Assembly (NCBI GenBank): GCA_916048095.2
Contig: OU696573.1
Location: 6,256,918 to 6,320,917, forward strand
Source: Sacculina carcini
Lineage: Eukaryota; Arthropoda; Thecostraca; Sacculinidae
Direction: 5' to 3'
Length of the DNA: 64,000 nt
Below the pieces are notes generated by a model. The model saw nothing but the letters and a program-made list of their open reading frames with translations, searched no databases and was not told the origin of the DNA. The position numbers and the translations under genes are program-made. Each line of letters begins with the position of its first letter. Within the stretch, counting starts at the first letter, position 1. Of this stretch, positions 1-10,831 are shown in pieces.

Positions 1-704
1 AAGTTGGAATCGAAGATAGCACCCAAGTTTCGAACAGAGGAAGATACAGCGATTGGGAGTAATGGAGGAGAAATGCGCGGAGGGTGAAGGATAAGAAATT
101 CAGACTTAGAAGTGTTGAGAATGAGGCGACGAGAGGTGGTCCAGGACGTAATATCAGAGAGAATATCATTGAGAAGAGTGGCATGAGAGAAAGGACAAGG
201 AATTAGGAGTTGTATATCATCGGCATAAATATGGAAAGGAATGTTGTATTTACAAAGGACAGGACAGAGAGAAGACATGTAAAGATTGAAAAGAGTAGGA
301 CCCAAGATAGAACCTTGAGGGACACCAGAAATAAGAGAAGCAGATTTTGAAACAGTTGAATTGAAGTTTACTGAAAAAGTGCGACCAGAGAAGAAAGATC
401 ATTGATGAGAATGGCATGATTGACAAGATCGAAGGCTAGAGACATATCGAGAAGAACAAGGAGAACTGATTGACGATAGGAAAATTTAGATAAGATTTCA
501 TGAGTAACTGAAATAAGGACGGATTCCGTAGAGTGACAGGAGCGAAACCCAGATTGGAAAGGATGAAGGACCTGGGAAATAAGGGGAGACAACTGGGAAA
601 AAATAGCTGATTCAAGGAGTTTTGAAGGAAAGCTGAGAAGAGATATAGGACGGTAATTAGCGCATTCAGACGGATTTAATGTAGGTTTTTTAAGGATAGG
701 ATGG
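1..704 (-). mobile_element. CR1/L2-group LINE fragment (reverse transcriptase)
   Basis: Part of ORF2 of a non-LTR retrotransposon, read leftward. Reverse-transcriptase blocks appear in order: ANYRPISLL, FQSGF, HSTES, LLDMSLAFD, GVPQGSILGP and YADD, then the start of the thumb. Its spelling matches the plus-strand LINEs A, B and G in this window, so it is the same family. It is 5'-truncated at about 704, where it abuts LINE B head to head, and it runs off the left edge. About 40-50 bases that its relatives have are missing between the NDLS block and the FNST block, which shifts the frame. A near-identical second copy lies at 60429-60850. It cannot be active. Confidence 0.85.
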
Positions 705-1130
705 ACGATGCTATTATACTCCTTACTCCACTTTTCACATATATGTTTAACTCTTCTTTCCTTCACGGCTCATACCTAGCTTCCAAACATGCCACTATAC
801 TGCCGATTCTCAAAAAATCCAATCTTGATCCTTCTCTTCCATGCAACTATCGTCCAATTTCTATTCTATCTCTGTCCTCCAAGCTTCTAGAATCTGCCAT
901 CCTTGTTCAATTACGGTCTATCATCTTGCCTGTTCTCGATCCTTGCCAATCTGGTTTTGTATCTCAGTTCTCTAACGAAACACTTCTTCTCTGCCTCGCC
1001 AATGATCTATTCTCTAATTTTTCATTTGGAAATTCCGTGCTTCTGATTTCCTTAGATTTTTCTGCTGTCTTCGATCTAGTCGACCACGAAATCTTATGCT
1101 GCGATCTTACTCATCTATTTCGTCGGACTT

Positions 1131-3210
1131 AGTTCATATGCGAACTTCGTCCCGCCGTCTTGAGCGTAGGTGGCGTCACTCTCGGTCGCCTAGTGACTGG
1201 GACTCTTTTTGCTCTGCTCGACATTCGTTTCTTTCTGCACTGACCACGGCCAAAGCCGATTTTTATAAGTCACGCCTTGCAGACTGTGCTCGTTCTCCTT
1301 CGCGTCAGTGGTCCACTCTAAAACAGTTGACAGTTGGCAGCTCCTCTACCAATCCTATTTCGGCTTCTACTTTTGCTCAATTCTTCCCTCAAAAACTAAA
1401 TTCGGTTCGTGCCCTACTTCCTACAACCACTACAGTTCTCACTCATACTACTTCATCCTCCACTCTGTCTTGTTTCTCCCATATCTCGGTAGCTCATACT
1501 TCTCGCCTTATTAAAAAAACTTAAAATTTCTCGTTGTCCTCTCGATCCGATTAATTTCTCTGCTTTGTCTGACTCTATTCACCTCTTTTCCCCCATTTTT
1601 TCCCATCTCATCAATTCTTCTTTTCTACATGGTTTATTTTTTGCTGATAAATCTGCTATTGTCACACCAATACTGAAAAAACCCACTCTTGACCCTAACT
1701 GTCCTGGTAATTACCGCCCTGTTTCCGTTCTGAGCTTCACTGCCAAGCTGCTGGAGTCGGCCATACACGAGCAATTATCACCTTTGATAAACACCGTTCT
1801 CGATCCTTTTCAATCTGGCTTTGTATCTAATCGTTCCACTGAATCTCTCCTTTTGCACCTATTGAACGATATCTTCAATCATTTTGCCTCTGGTGACTCT
1901 GTTCTGCTTGTTCTGCTGGATCTCTCTTCGGCATTTGACCTCGTCGATCATGCAATTTTGTGTGACGACCTTGCCGCTATTGGACACTCTTCTACGGCTC
2001 TTTCATTGATGAAGTCATACTTTTCTAATCGTTCTTATTCTGTTCGCTCTAATTCCACTTTTTCGAGTTCTGTAAAACTTTCCAGTGGCGTACCTCAGGG
2101 ATCAATATTGGGTCCGTTATTGTTCAATTTGTATATGTCTTCTCTCTGTCCAATTCTTCATCGTTTTCCTATTTCTTACCACATTTATGCGGATGATCTA
2201 CAGCTTTACTTTCCTATCTCAAAATTTTCAGATAATTGCATTTCTGCGGTTTTGAATAATATTACATCCTGGGCTTCACCACGCCACCTACTTTTGAACC
2301 ATTCCAAGTCTGAATATATTGTGTTTCATCCTCCCGAATTATCTCCTCCAATAATTCCATTACCCCTATCTCAGTGTGTTCGTGATCTTGGTGTACATTT
2401 TGATCACAATCTCTCTTTCTCAATTAACATATCACGTGTGACTCGCTCCTGTCGTCTTATTCTCCGCCAACTTTATCCTATCCGTCGATTCCTTGATAAT
2501 GCTACAGCAATCACACTTGTACAGTCCTTAATTTTCTCCAGGTTAGACTATTGTAACTCTCTTTATCTTCATGTTTCTTGTAAAAATATACGCTCGCTTC
2601 AGAAAATTATAAACCAATCTTGCCGTTTTGTTTTTCTTTTTCCACCGAGAACTCCCACCTCGAAATTCATCCGCCAACTTGGATGGCTTACTGCACGGCA
2701 GCGAATCCATCACAAGGTTTGCTGCATCATCTTCAAGATCATCCACTCCGACTCTGCTCCTCCTTATCTCCGTTCTCTTCTTACTGTTTCTGATCGACCG
2801 GGACGCTCACTATCACGTAGTCTCTTCTGTCCCCGTGCTCTCAACGACTCCACCTGGTCTTCGAAATCTCTTTTTTTCTCTGGACCTCGTTTGTTCAATG
2901 AACTTCCTCTTAAAATTCGATCTTCTCTCTCTTACAGGTCTTTTTCCACTTCTCTTTGTACATATCTTCTCGGTGTCTCCTCTGATGAATAATTATATTG
3001 TGTGAATAACTATTTGATTTTTTTGATTTTTTTTATCCATAGTTATTTTCAATTGTTCCTTCATAGTATATCGCTGTTTATATCTTTGTTTATGCGATAC
3101 TGTTTTGTTTATTCCACATTGTATACATTTTATAACTAGCCGTTCCTCGCGCCTATGATAATTAGAGCGCTATATGAAATACATGTGTTGTTGTTGTTGT
3201 TGTTGTTGTA
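1131..3210 (+). mobile_element. LINE A, CR1/L2 group, nested inside LINE B
   Basis: A 5'-truncated LINE copy comprising the endonuclease-RT linker (RRLERRWRHSRSPSDW, from about 1140), the complete RT, a 3' UTR, GCGCTATAT and a (TTG)n tail at about 3182-3209. It sits exactly where LINE B breaks off and resumes, so it inserted into a member of its own family. The flanks GTCGGACT and GTAGGCCT may be a decayed target duplication, but this is weak. It has one frame shift and is otherwise open, so it looks younger than LINE B. Confidence 0.85.
1512..2992 (+). CDS. LINE A reverse transcriptase ORF
   Basis: Open RT ORF of about 490 codons. In order: PILKKPTLDP, NYRPVSVLSF (fingers), FQSGFVSNRSTES, LVLLDLSSAFDLVDH (block with the first catalytic Asp), GVPQGSILGPLLFNLYM, YADDLQLYF (catalytic pair), a DLGVHFD block, RLDYCNSLY and a thumb with LGWLTA. 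It ends with a TAA-type stop at 2992 before the 3' UTR. The linker piece just upstream (1136-1524) is in another frame. The slip maps to a run of seven A at about 1513-1519, so a one-base indel in that homopolymer is the likeliest cause. There is no start codon of its own; the 5' part including the endonuclease is lost. Enzyme role, by family: target-primed reverse transcription of its own RNA. Confidence 0.85.
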
Positions 3211-4219
3211 GGCCTCACATCTACTGCACTTTCTCTCCTTACCACATATCTAAATGATCGTTCCTATGCTGTTCGCAGTAATGCGGCTTTATCGTGCGAC
3301 TTTCCTCTCACATCTAGGGTTCCATAAGGCTCACTTCTTGGTCCTTCACCTTTCAACTTATACGTATCATCCCTTTGTCCTATTCTCCGCAGCTATCCAG
3401 TTTTATTTCACGTATACGCTGACGACATCCAAATTTATTTTCCTCTTTCTCCTCTTTCTTCAAATTTGGTCTATGCTGCTCACCCAGATTTATTCTTGGG
3501 CTGCTTCACGTAAACTTGTTCTCAACCCTGACAAAACAGAATATCTAGTCTTTCACCCTCCTCGAATTTCTCCTCACTCTATCAACCTTCCGCTAGCCAA
3601 TCCAATGCGCAATTTGGGTGTCTTGTTCGATCCTAACCTTTCTTTCTCGACTCATTTTTCTCAGCTTACCCGCTCGTGCCGCTTTTTATTCCGACAATTT
3701 TACCCTATTCGTTCGTCGATTGATGAATCATCCGCTAGTCTTCTGGTAAACTCCTATATTTTTTCTAAGATCGACTATTGCAACTCGCTCTTCTTCCATC
3801 TTCCCTTGAAATCTATCCGCCAACTCCAAGCAGTGATCAACCTTGCTTTTCGCTTTGTACTGAGGCTTCCTCCGCGAACCCCTACTTCGGTGCATATCCG
3901 GCAGCTCGGTTGGTTACCTGCTCTTTCTCGTATCCGCTATAAGGTATATTGTCTGGTCTTCAAACTTATCCACTCTTCCTCTTCTCCTTCATATCTCCTT
4001 TGCCTATTGACTCTCAATAATCGCACTTCTTGTCGCATTCCTGTGCCATTAGTTTGTCCTCCTGCTCTTAATCAATCCTCTTGGTCATCCAAATCTTTTT
4101 ATTTCTCTGCTCATCGTATCTATAACTCGCTTCCATCTTACCTTCACCACAAGTCTTCATTCCAATTGTTTTCTGCTGATCTTCATAAATATCTGCTCAC
4201 TCGTTCTCTTGATGACTGA
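3211..4219 (+). pseudogene. LINE B reverse transcriptase, C-terminal half
   Basis: The second half of the LINE B RT, matching LINE A block for block. The GVPQGS block reads GVP-stop-GS because CAA has become TAA at about 3328. The YADDIQIYF block and the downstream block LNPDKTEYLVFHPP lie in different frames, so there is a frame shift between about 3450 and 3490. After that the frame stays open to the natural stop after LLTRSLDD at 4219. The thumb motif LGWLPALSRIRYKVY is intact. The copy is dead but only moderately decayed. Confidence 0.85.
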
Positions 4220-4705
4220 ATGTATGATTTGTTTGTGGTTATATGCGTGTTGTTTGTGCTGATCGTCCTATGTTAAATCCTCGTTGTTCTGGTTTGATAT
4301 TTGTCTTTTTACTCACTGTGAATTATGTGTTTTCGCTGCTGCGTCCCGTTTTTTCATCTCTTGCATTCGTCGTTGTCTGATCAGGCTTCGCCCTGCTACT
4401 GGTAACCGTGTAATTCCAGTACAACCAGATTCATGGTCGAGTCGTCGGCGACTAAACCGGATCCTCCACTGTTCTGCAGTGAGGAGGGTGGCTAGACACC
4501 CGACAGGAAAAAAACAAAACCTGTTTCAAGGGCGGATGAGCTATCTGATAGCCAACGGCCGTCTAGCATGTTCCAGTTTGCAAACGTGTTTTCATTTTTC
4601 TATTTGTGCATACTCCCTGCTCGCTGTGATGTTCCTGTTGTCTTTTTCGCGCCTGTTTATAAATATGTGCGCTATATTATATATATGTTGTTGTTGTTGT
4701 TGTGT

Positions 4706-4927
4706 ATGCTGTTCTTTCCTGGTCGGTCTCTATGTTGTAGATGTCAGGGCTGTTTTATATAATAGCTGCGTACTACGTACTTTAGACCAAATAAGTCCTG
4801 CTATCTCGGTTCTTCTCACTACTCTGTTTTTTACATCATATACAAAGTTTCTCTGACAGAGCTCAAGGTCTCCCCACCCAATGGTGACTAAAAACAGGGG
4901 TCTAGTTGGCCCCACATTTTACTCTGA
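4706..4927. other. unassigned spacer
   Basis: About 220 bases between the LINE B tail and the ORF1 remnant. No coding block, terminal repeat or RNA gene could be recognised. It may be the decayed 5' part of the ORF1 remnant or a second 3' UTR piece. Confidence 0.4.
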
Positions 4928-5462
4928 TGGCGTACCCGATGAGGGCGTTTTTGTCCTCATCAAAAAAATAAAGACCCTATCAACAACCTAGGATGGCCCA
5001 ACATTGAGAGGGCTATTCGTAACACCATACCGACCAAGGCCGAACGCGTGAAGATCATCAAAGGCGGTCAACTTCTGGTCAAAACGACATGCGAAAACAA
5101 ACCAAATAATTTTTTCCCCGACGACTTTCGGAGGACTAGAGGAGAACATCAGCCTTCACAAAGCACTGAGCTACACCAACGGCGCAGTGTACTCACCACA
5201 CATCGTTGACATTCCGATCGACGAACTCAACGAATGGATGAAGGATCTCGGAGTCACCGAGGTCCGCCGTCCCCATTGTCCAGCCGGGCAAAGACCATCG
5301 CCCGTGCTGATGCTCACTTTCTCCCGTCTCTCGTGCCAGACTGAACTGAATTTCGATTACATCAAGTACGATGTGCGACCGTGGTATCCGAAGCCGACCA
5401 TCTCCGACAACTGTAACCACATCGGCCACAAAAAGGACAAGTGGGAAATCGAATATCGCTAG
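4928..5462 (+). pseudogene. LINE ORF1 (gag-like) remnant
   Basis: Three frame-shifted pieces, read in order, look like the ORF1 nucleocapsid protein of Jockey/Daphne-type LINEs: GVPDEGVFVLIKKIKTL, then GWPNIERAIRNTIPTKAERV with KIIKGGQLLVKT, then ALSYTNGAVYSPHIVDIP, GVTEVRR, SPVLMLTFSR and YDVRPWYPKP. The last piece ends in a broken zinc knuckle (C-X-H-I-GHKKDKW, where family members have C-X2-C-X4-H-X4-C). The fragment stops at 5462 and abuts the opposite-strand LINE C at about 5465. No ORF2 of its own follows. Role by family: RNA-binding nucleocapsid. Confidence 0.7.
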
Positions 5463-5681
5463 AGCGCAAGTATTGCCTAATGCCTTCTGCTTCAAGCTTT
5501 CCAAGTGAAGCGCAGTGTAGTACTTCACTCTACGTTCAGCATGGATAATGCAACACTGTGAAGCGCTTACTGGCGATTCAGCATTGATAATGAAACACGC
5601 CCTAAGACTCCCAGGTCGCGAGATGTGTTGACCTCTTGCAACTCTTCAGACCCAACTCTGTATATACTCTCCACTGGGTTT

Positions 5682-6622
5682 TTATAGATTAATACGCAAA
5701 TGCGAGCATTGACCTAGGTTGAGATTCAACCGAGAGTCTCTGCACCACGTACTCACAAAGTCCAGCTGTGCCTGCAAAAAATTACTATCTTCAGATTTTT
5801 GTACCACGTGGAACAGCTTCTCGTCATTAGCGTACATAAGGGCCGATGATCTCACGCTCACTGCTAGGTCATTAATGTACATGACAAACAGGAGCGGGCT
5901 CAGCACCGAGCCCTCTGACACTCCGCTCTTGGCGTCAATCCATTTTGAAGTTAATCCACTTATCATAACGCGTTGCTTGCGCTCGTCCAGGAAAGAGTGC
6001 ATTAGACGCAAAAACGGGCCTGTTGAACGCTGCTGACAGCTTGTGAATCAGCCGGCGATGATCCACGCTCTGGAAGGCTGATGTGAAGTATGTACATGTC
6101 ACATCCAGCCGTGCCTTCCTGTCAATGGCGTCACCAGCGTGTGCAGTGAATTCTGTCATATTTGTCACGCAAGAGCGCCCAGGGAGGAAACCGCGCTGGT
6201 TGTCAGAAATATCTGGCAGCACATGCTGCATGAGGCGTTACTGCAGAACCTCTTCGAATATCTTTCCCACAACAGGGAGAAGGCTTATCGAGCGGTAGAT
6301 TTCAGCCAGTCTGCGGTATCTTTTTTTAGGAATGACAATGATGTTGGCTTCCTTCCAAATTCGGGAAAATACGCCGCTGCGAACACAGATATTAGATAGC
6401 AGAGTCAATGGAATTGCCACCTCGTCTGCGCACTCTAATGATGCGATCGATGATACCATCGGGCCCACATGCTTTGTGCGAGTTGATTCTGTGCAGAAGC
6501 TGCCTCACCTCCGACTCAAGTATGCTCACGTTGCTCAGCGAGTCTGCGTTGGAGCTACTGACACACGGCAGAGGACCTGAATTCTTCTCGCTGAACTTAT
6601 CCGCGAAGCATCGGCTCAGCAT
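5682..6622 (-). pseudogene. LINE C reverse transcriptase, broken
   Basis: The RT part of LINE C is spread over four overlapping frames: 6392-6622 (LLHRINSHKACGPDG), 6238-6468 (IVIPKKRYRRL, ISLLPVVGKIFEEV), 5935-6231 (QRGFLPGRSC, FTSAFQSVDHRRLIHKL) and 5682-6011 (WIDAKSGVSEGSVLSPLL, LMYANDEKLF, TWCRDSRLNLN). The catalytic YADD has an Asn in place of the first Asp. This is old, non-functional RT sequence. Confidence 0.8.
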
Positions 6623-6635
6623 GTTGGCCTTACAG

Positions 6636-7421
6636 TCAGCCAGTTGTCCTTACTTTATCACAGTCAGCTATAGCTCCTTTGTAGGTGAGGAGTGGAATGG
6701 AATTGTCACCGATATTTTTCCCGACCATTTTAACGAAGCAGAAAAACAGCTTGGGGTTGTCGCAGAAGCCGTCGACTATGTTCGCCAGATATTTCTTATA
6801 TTTCTGAGTCAACATTTGTTTTAGCGACCTCCGTTTTTCGGAATATAATTGATAAGCCATCGGGACGCTAAAGCGTTTATAAAATTTACGTGTGCTGTTG
6901 CGCGGCTTCAATGCTTCTTTGATCTCACGATCGAACCCCTGTGGGTATTTGCGAGAGAAGCGTACTACAGGTATGCACTCGCGAATTGCTGTAGTGAATA
7001 TATCGTGAAACATATTGGCAGCCTCCTCGGCACCAAGAGACGACAAATTGTTCCACGAAAACAGGTGTATTCGCTGCCTAAGACCACACCAATCAACTCG
7101 CTTATAATTGAAAGCGCTGCACCTGCTCACTAGTGGAGCGTGCATAAGCTGCAGCGGTACATAGGCACAAATTGCGTGGTGATCGGATTCAAATACATCC
7201 TGATACAACTCCGCACTTGCTGCTGATATATTTGACAGCACAAGGTCAAGGTACGTGTTGTGCGCGCCGGTCGGGCTCAGAATCAGCTGATTACAGTCAG
7301 CGCGCTCAAACACGTCCAACAGAACTGGGGTTAATGACCGTTGGCTGCCAACGACCGCAGACCCGTTCACCGACCAACTGACTTCGGTTAGATTAAAGTC
7401 GCCCTGTATGAATAGCGGCAT
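6636..7421 (-). pseudogene. LINE C endonuclease C-half and linker
   Basis: A 261-codon open stretch. It holds QGDFNLTEVSW (the GDFN block of APE-type endonucleases), YLDLVLSN (the DLVL block) and SDHHAI (the catalytic SDH block), followed by a basic linker with RKFYKRF and a KKYLANIVDG stretch. By family this is the apurinic-like endonuclease that nicks target DNA. The matching N-terminal half lies in the neighbouring frame at 7400-7800. Confidence 0.8.
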
Positions 7422-8179
7422 ACCTGTATGAGCTTATCAATCACATCCGCAACTTTATAGACAGCATTTGAGTCCCTGGGGGAGCGATAGAACACAGCGT
7501 TAAGCAACGGTCGACCTGGAGGGCCCAGGTGAGTGACCATACACTCACAGTCGCCCTCCAGGTCGGCTCTGCGTATAGGTGCTAGGCTGTGTCTGATGAG
7601 GCTCAACACACCTCCTTCCAAAGAATTCCTGTCACGACGAAAATCAGCGTGGTTTGGGAGAGCTGACTGAATCTCCATGTCGTTGACGTGATCGTTCAGC
7701 CACGTTTCAGTGAGGCTCAGAATGTCGAACTCCGACAACAACACACAACACGCACGAAAAGTGGCCAATTTTATTTTGAGGCTTCTGGTATTCTGGTAAA
7801 AACAACTGACCTTGCCGTTCATCATATCAGAGGAGTAAATCTTGGTCAGGTTCAAAGCGGCGTCAGTGATCATAAACAGAGAAACACAAGTCTTTTCCAA
7901 GCTCAGAACCGAGTCGGTGAACAACAGAGGAACGTAAACACACAGGAGCAAGCAAAACACACGTCCGCACACCATGACCGCTAACGCACCACTGTCCGAT
8001 GAAGAATGAGATCGACAGGCATAGCAAAAATTTAAAGACGGGGGAAGATGAGCTCTAAACGTGGTAACGTCGCTCCCCAGGAGCCATGTCTCTGTTAAGA
8101 ACAAGAAAGAATGCTGATTGGAGAGTAGTGTATCATATATATACAAGGATTTATTACGGGCCGATCTGGTATTGAACAA
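7388..8179 (-). CDS. chimeric ORF: LINE D and LINE C endonuclease starts fused
   Basis: A 263-codon open frame that contains two endonuclease N-termini in a row. The first (FNTRSARNKS, FLTETWLLGSD) is spelled like LINE D of the CR1/L2 group and continues in frame from the LINE D ORF2 start. The second (CFYQNTRSLKIK, SLTETWLNDH) is LINE C. Between them lies a hydrophobic stretch with no endonuclease signature, which may be LINE C 5' UTR. The join at about 7990-8000 marks where LINE C meets LINE D. The fusion staying in frame is probably chance. No function is claimed. Confidence 0.7.
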   Translation of the reverse strand: MFNTRSARNKSLYIYDTLLSNQHSFLFLTETWLLGSDVTTFRAHLPPSLNFCYACRSHSSSDSGALAVMVCGRVFCLLLCVYVPLLFTDSVLSLEKTCVSLFMITDAALNLTKIYSSDMMNGKVSCFYQNTRSLKIKLATFRACCVLLSEFDILSLTETWLNDHVNDMEIQSALPNHADFRRDRNSLEGGVLSLIRHSLAPIRRADLEGDCECMVTHLGPPGRPLLNAVFYRSPRDSNAVYKVADVIDKLIQVCRYSYRATLI

Positions 8180-9360
8180 ACCAATGGAAATGTGCTTACT
8201 AAAATAAAGACAGTTATGAGGGGGAAAACGTTGAGAAAAGTCGTGATGAGAGAATGAGCAATTCAGGTGCTTGATGGGTGAATAGGAAGAATGGGTTGAA
8301 GGGAGTCACACAGAAAAGCAATGGGAAAGAGAAGGAGACTAGGCTGGAGGAGCTACAATGGTGCGCTGTCCGATCGATTTTTTTACGGCCACGAAGGGGG
8401 CACACTGATGCGAAAGCGATGAGTGATTTGTGGGGTGACCGTGTTTCACACAATTGGCGCAGCATTTTGTAGTCTTATCCGGACATTGCGAAGAATGGTG
8501 TGCTCCAGCACAGTGGACGCATGTGATGACACTGGAGGGGGCACTGCGATTTTTCTTGTGGACGAGGCCACAACAGTGGGAGCAGCGCGCTACCCAGAAA
8601 TGATCATAGACAGCGCAGCTGCACAAGTCCGCAAACAGGCGATATCCTGCAGTTTTGATGGCCCGTCAAGCCTCTGGAGAAACACCCAGGACGGCATGCG
8701 AACGACCATACTCAGGTTTTGAAATGAAAAACAGTTTCATTTGCGAATCAGCAACTGAAGCCAAACAGGGGGTTTTCATTGACAAAGAGTTCAGTAGCTG
8801 ATCAGGCGAAGACAATGGTGAGATGTTGCCAACACTGATTTTGGGGAGAATTGACGCCTGCCCCAGGACCGATACTTCCATATTGTCCAAGCTGTTGAGC
8901 GCAATCTCAGCCTCGGTTCTGGCGTGTGCAGTCGAGCAGTGCATAATTAAGCCACCGGTCTTTGTTTGGCGGGATTTAACAACTGGGACTGCTTTCAGGC
9001 GACTCTTCACGTCATCCGTCTTCACAGATCCGGCGCCCTTTTGCTCACAACCAGAGGGTACGAGTGCGCGCCTTCCTCCTTGTTTTGCGAATCGTTCACT
9101 TGAGAGACCGATGAGGAAGCACACACAGAAGCATGCACAGATCTGAGATCGTCGGTGAGCTCCTCCTTCACTTTGGCGAGGCGAGAGTTTATTACTTCGG
9201 CAATTATCTCAATTGACAGCGGCGCACAGCGCGACGAAACGTAGTCAGACTTGCAATTCACGCAAATTCAAAACAGCTTGTGTTTTCATATAGCGTTATA
9301 CGCCGGAGTAGACAAGGCAGCGCATGTGAGGTGGAAGTAGCTCCCGCATCCTTCACAGTG
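7996..9360 (-). mobile_element. LINE D, CR1/L2 group, ORF1 plus start of ORF2
   Basis: The 5' half of a LINE on the minus strand. ORF1 starts near 9360 with a PHD-like finger (CEGCGSYFHLTC) and continues through CKSDYVSSRCAPLS, KAVPVVKSRQTK, EIALNSLDNMEVSVLG and KPEYGRSHAVL to a triple zinc-knuckle region. ORF2 follows after a ~130-base gap and begins KHISIGLFNTRSARNKS. The endonuclease is cut off after FCYACRS, where LINE C begins. No continuation of LINE D was found to the left of LINE C. Confidence 0.75.
8339..9261 (-). pseudogene. LINE D ORF1 (PHD-like finger and zinc knuckles)
   Basis: ORF1 of LINE D in three overlapping frames (9022-9261, 8666-9124, 8339-8626), so about two frame shifts. 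The N-terminal part has paired cysteines; the middle (PVVKSRQTKTGGLI, LDNMEVSVLGQA) resembles the RNA-recognition-like core of gag-type ORF1 proteins. The C-terminal part has three Cys/His clusters: CSHCCGLVHKK, CVHCAGAHHSSQCPD and CCANCVKHGHP. By family it binds the element RNA. Confidence 0.7.
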
Positions 9361-9364
9361 AAAC

Positions 9365-9694
9365 GAATTACGAATTTAAACAAATAAGTAAACTCATACA
9401 AATCTTAACCAATTATCAAGTCGAAAGTTTATTATTTTTAGTTTAATTTGGACAAAATATTTTCCCTCAACCCGCCTCATGTTTAAACCTGCCCGTCGTG
9501 CGGAATATTTCATAACACAAACACGAAACAAACACAACGAAAAATGATTAAACCTTTTCATCAGAATATTTCCAAACTATATTTATAACTTAACATCATT
9601 CCCAAACATCATTTGCTCAAGTTCTATAGAGGTGATATAACTTATTAGTTTGTGATCAAAAAATTTGTAATCAGAAGCTTGAGATTATCCACGC
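9365..9694. repeat. R1 repeat, single copy piece
   Basis: AT-rich DNA with the core GCCCGTCGTGCGG at about 9490-9502, preceded by CCTCATGTTTAAACC and followed by AACACAAACACGAAAC. It matches units of the array at 53975-55178, so this is a dispersed member of that repeat. Confidence 0.65.
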
Positions 9695-9948
9695 CAGAGG
9701 TCTCAAACACGCGGCCCACCAATACTTATCTCACAATCCGCAAATATAGTATAGAAACAAAAGTATAAGACGGTTAAATTCATATTTATTGCAGAATGCG
9801 GTTTAATTATGCATAATTTATTTCACATTTTATGAGTAAAATTTTATGAGTAGTAAAATTGAACGTTCTATTGTCTATAGTTTTTGCCCGCGTGCCATTT
9901 CTATTTCATAAAAATGAGTCATCGCATCGTTCACGTTTGAAACCTCTG
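9695..9948. mobile_element. hAT-type MITE
   Basis: A 254-bp element bounded by CAGAGGTCTCAAAC on the left and GTTTGAAACCTCTG on the right, an inverted pair with one mismatch in 14. CAGNGG...CAAAC ends are typical of hAT transposons. The 8-bp flanks are atccacgc and atctatac, which agree at 5 of 8 positions, and all three differences are transitions, as expected for an old target duplication. It has no coding capacity. Part of its interior (near 9855-9880) resembles 54254-54280. Confidence 0.7.
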
Positions 9949-10157
9949 ATCTATACAATTGAGCCCGCGCAATTATGTCACCTCATATTCAAGGATAGAT
10001 ACAACAATAAGCTCAGACAGACACAAACATCGTTTTTAGGGCTGTTTTTTGTGTTAAAATTGTGTAAATATTGAGGACAATATAGCCCTTCTATTCACAC
10101 CATCAATGATTGAAGCTAATATGATGCATTCTTAAGTTTGATCGGGCTTCAGTCTTT
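9949..10157. other. AT-rich spacer
   Basis: No gene, terminal repeat or recognised mobile element was seen here. Confidence 0.5.
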
Positions 10158-10545
10158 AATTATTATTATTAATTACAGGCAAATACAGTAGCATGGGAAG
10201 AGTGCAAGCACTATTACCACCCTAAGGTGGCCCCATTTACCGGAAGCGCCCAAAAGATTCAGAGAGAAAGAGAGATCGAAAAGAAAAAAGTCTAGAAAGA
10301 GAGATGGAAAGAAAATAATAAATAAATAACAATACATAATAAACCATCATCCGATAACAATCCATAATGTCACTCCGCCCACGTTCCTCAATAAATAATA
10401 ACAATCAACAATAAATATGTGAATCAGTAAATAACAGCCATCAATAAATAAGAATAAATATTAATATATAAGTAATAAATAACAATCAAGAACAATAAAT
10501 ATGATTCAATAAGAAACATCCAACAATAAATATAAATATGATTCT
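10158..10545 (-). mobile_element. LINE E 3' UTR, 5'-truncated copy
   Basis: A near-identical copy of 27556-27945, which is the 3' UTR of LINE E. Its (TAA)n tail appears on the plus strand as TTATTATTATTAATTA at about 10158. Only UTR is present: a short, dead-on-arrival insertion. It shares the phrases GCATGGGAAGAGTGCAAGC and CACCCTAAGGTGGCCCCAT. Confidence 0.85.
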
Positions 10546-10831
10546 TATTGATTCGTGTGTATTGTGTATGCGGAACTTTCGTTTCAGTTGTGTACAGATA
10601 TGTTCGTTTGTTGTTGGCTACTTTCCAATGTTCATTCAATGCATATATGATGCTGAAAATAAAATGCCTGGAATAAAAAAAAAATACCACGATCATATTA
10701 CTCACTTTTCACATCTAGAGCTTCCTGATATCATCCCTATCATTTCTACAACAAACATTTCGCTTTCCCTGCGGACCCCATAATTTTTCGTGTCCTATCA
10801 GACTCTATTTTAGCTCCTGGTTCCCTTTCTA

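Larger units (their letters stand above)
705..4705 (+). mobile_element. LINE B, CR1/L2 group, split by LINE A
   Basis: A 5'-truncated plus-strand LINE in two pieces. The left piece (705-1130) has the RT fingers (PILKKSNLDP, CNYRPISIL, LDFSAVFDLVDH). The right piece (3211-4705) resumes at the next RT block (TSTALSLL, DRSYAVRSN), then YADDIQIYF, DLGV-type block, DYCNSLFF, the LGWLPA thumb block and the 3' UTR. The 3' end carries GCGCTATAT followed by (TTG)n at about 4687-4703, as in LINE A. Assignment to the CR1/L2 group rests on the C-terminal pattern SRLDYCNSL...LGWLP...PRLYNSLP, which is typical of L2-like elements. Confidence 0.85.
5465..7995 (-). mobile_element. LINE C, Jockey/CR1-like
   Basis: A minus-strand non-LTR element distinct in spelling from LINEs A/B. 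Reading leftward: an endonuclease start (SCFYQNTRSLKIK, LTETWL, near 7740-7800), GDFN and SDHHAI blocks, a basic linker, RT blocks NSHKACGPDG, RSISLLPVVGKIFE, NQRGFLPGRS, DVTCTYFTSAFQSVDH, GVSEGSVLSPLLF and YANDEKLF, then a short thumb remnant (SRDLGV, ALHLESLK). Two core motifs are degraded: YADD reads YAND and GVPQG reads GVSEG. At least three frame shifts split the RT. The 3' end is cut at about 5465 with no tail. Confidence 0.8.
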
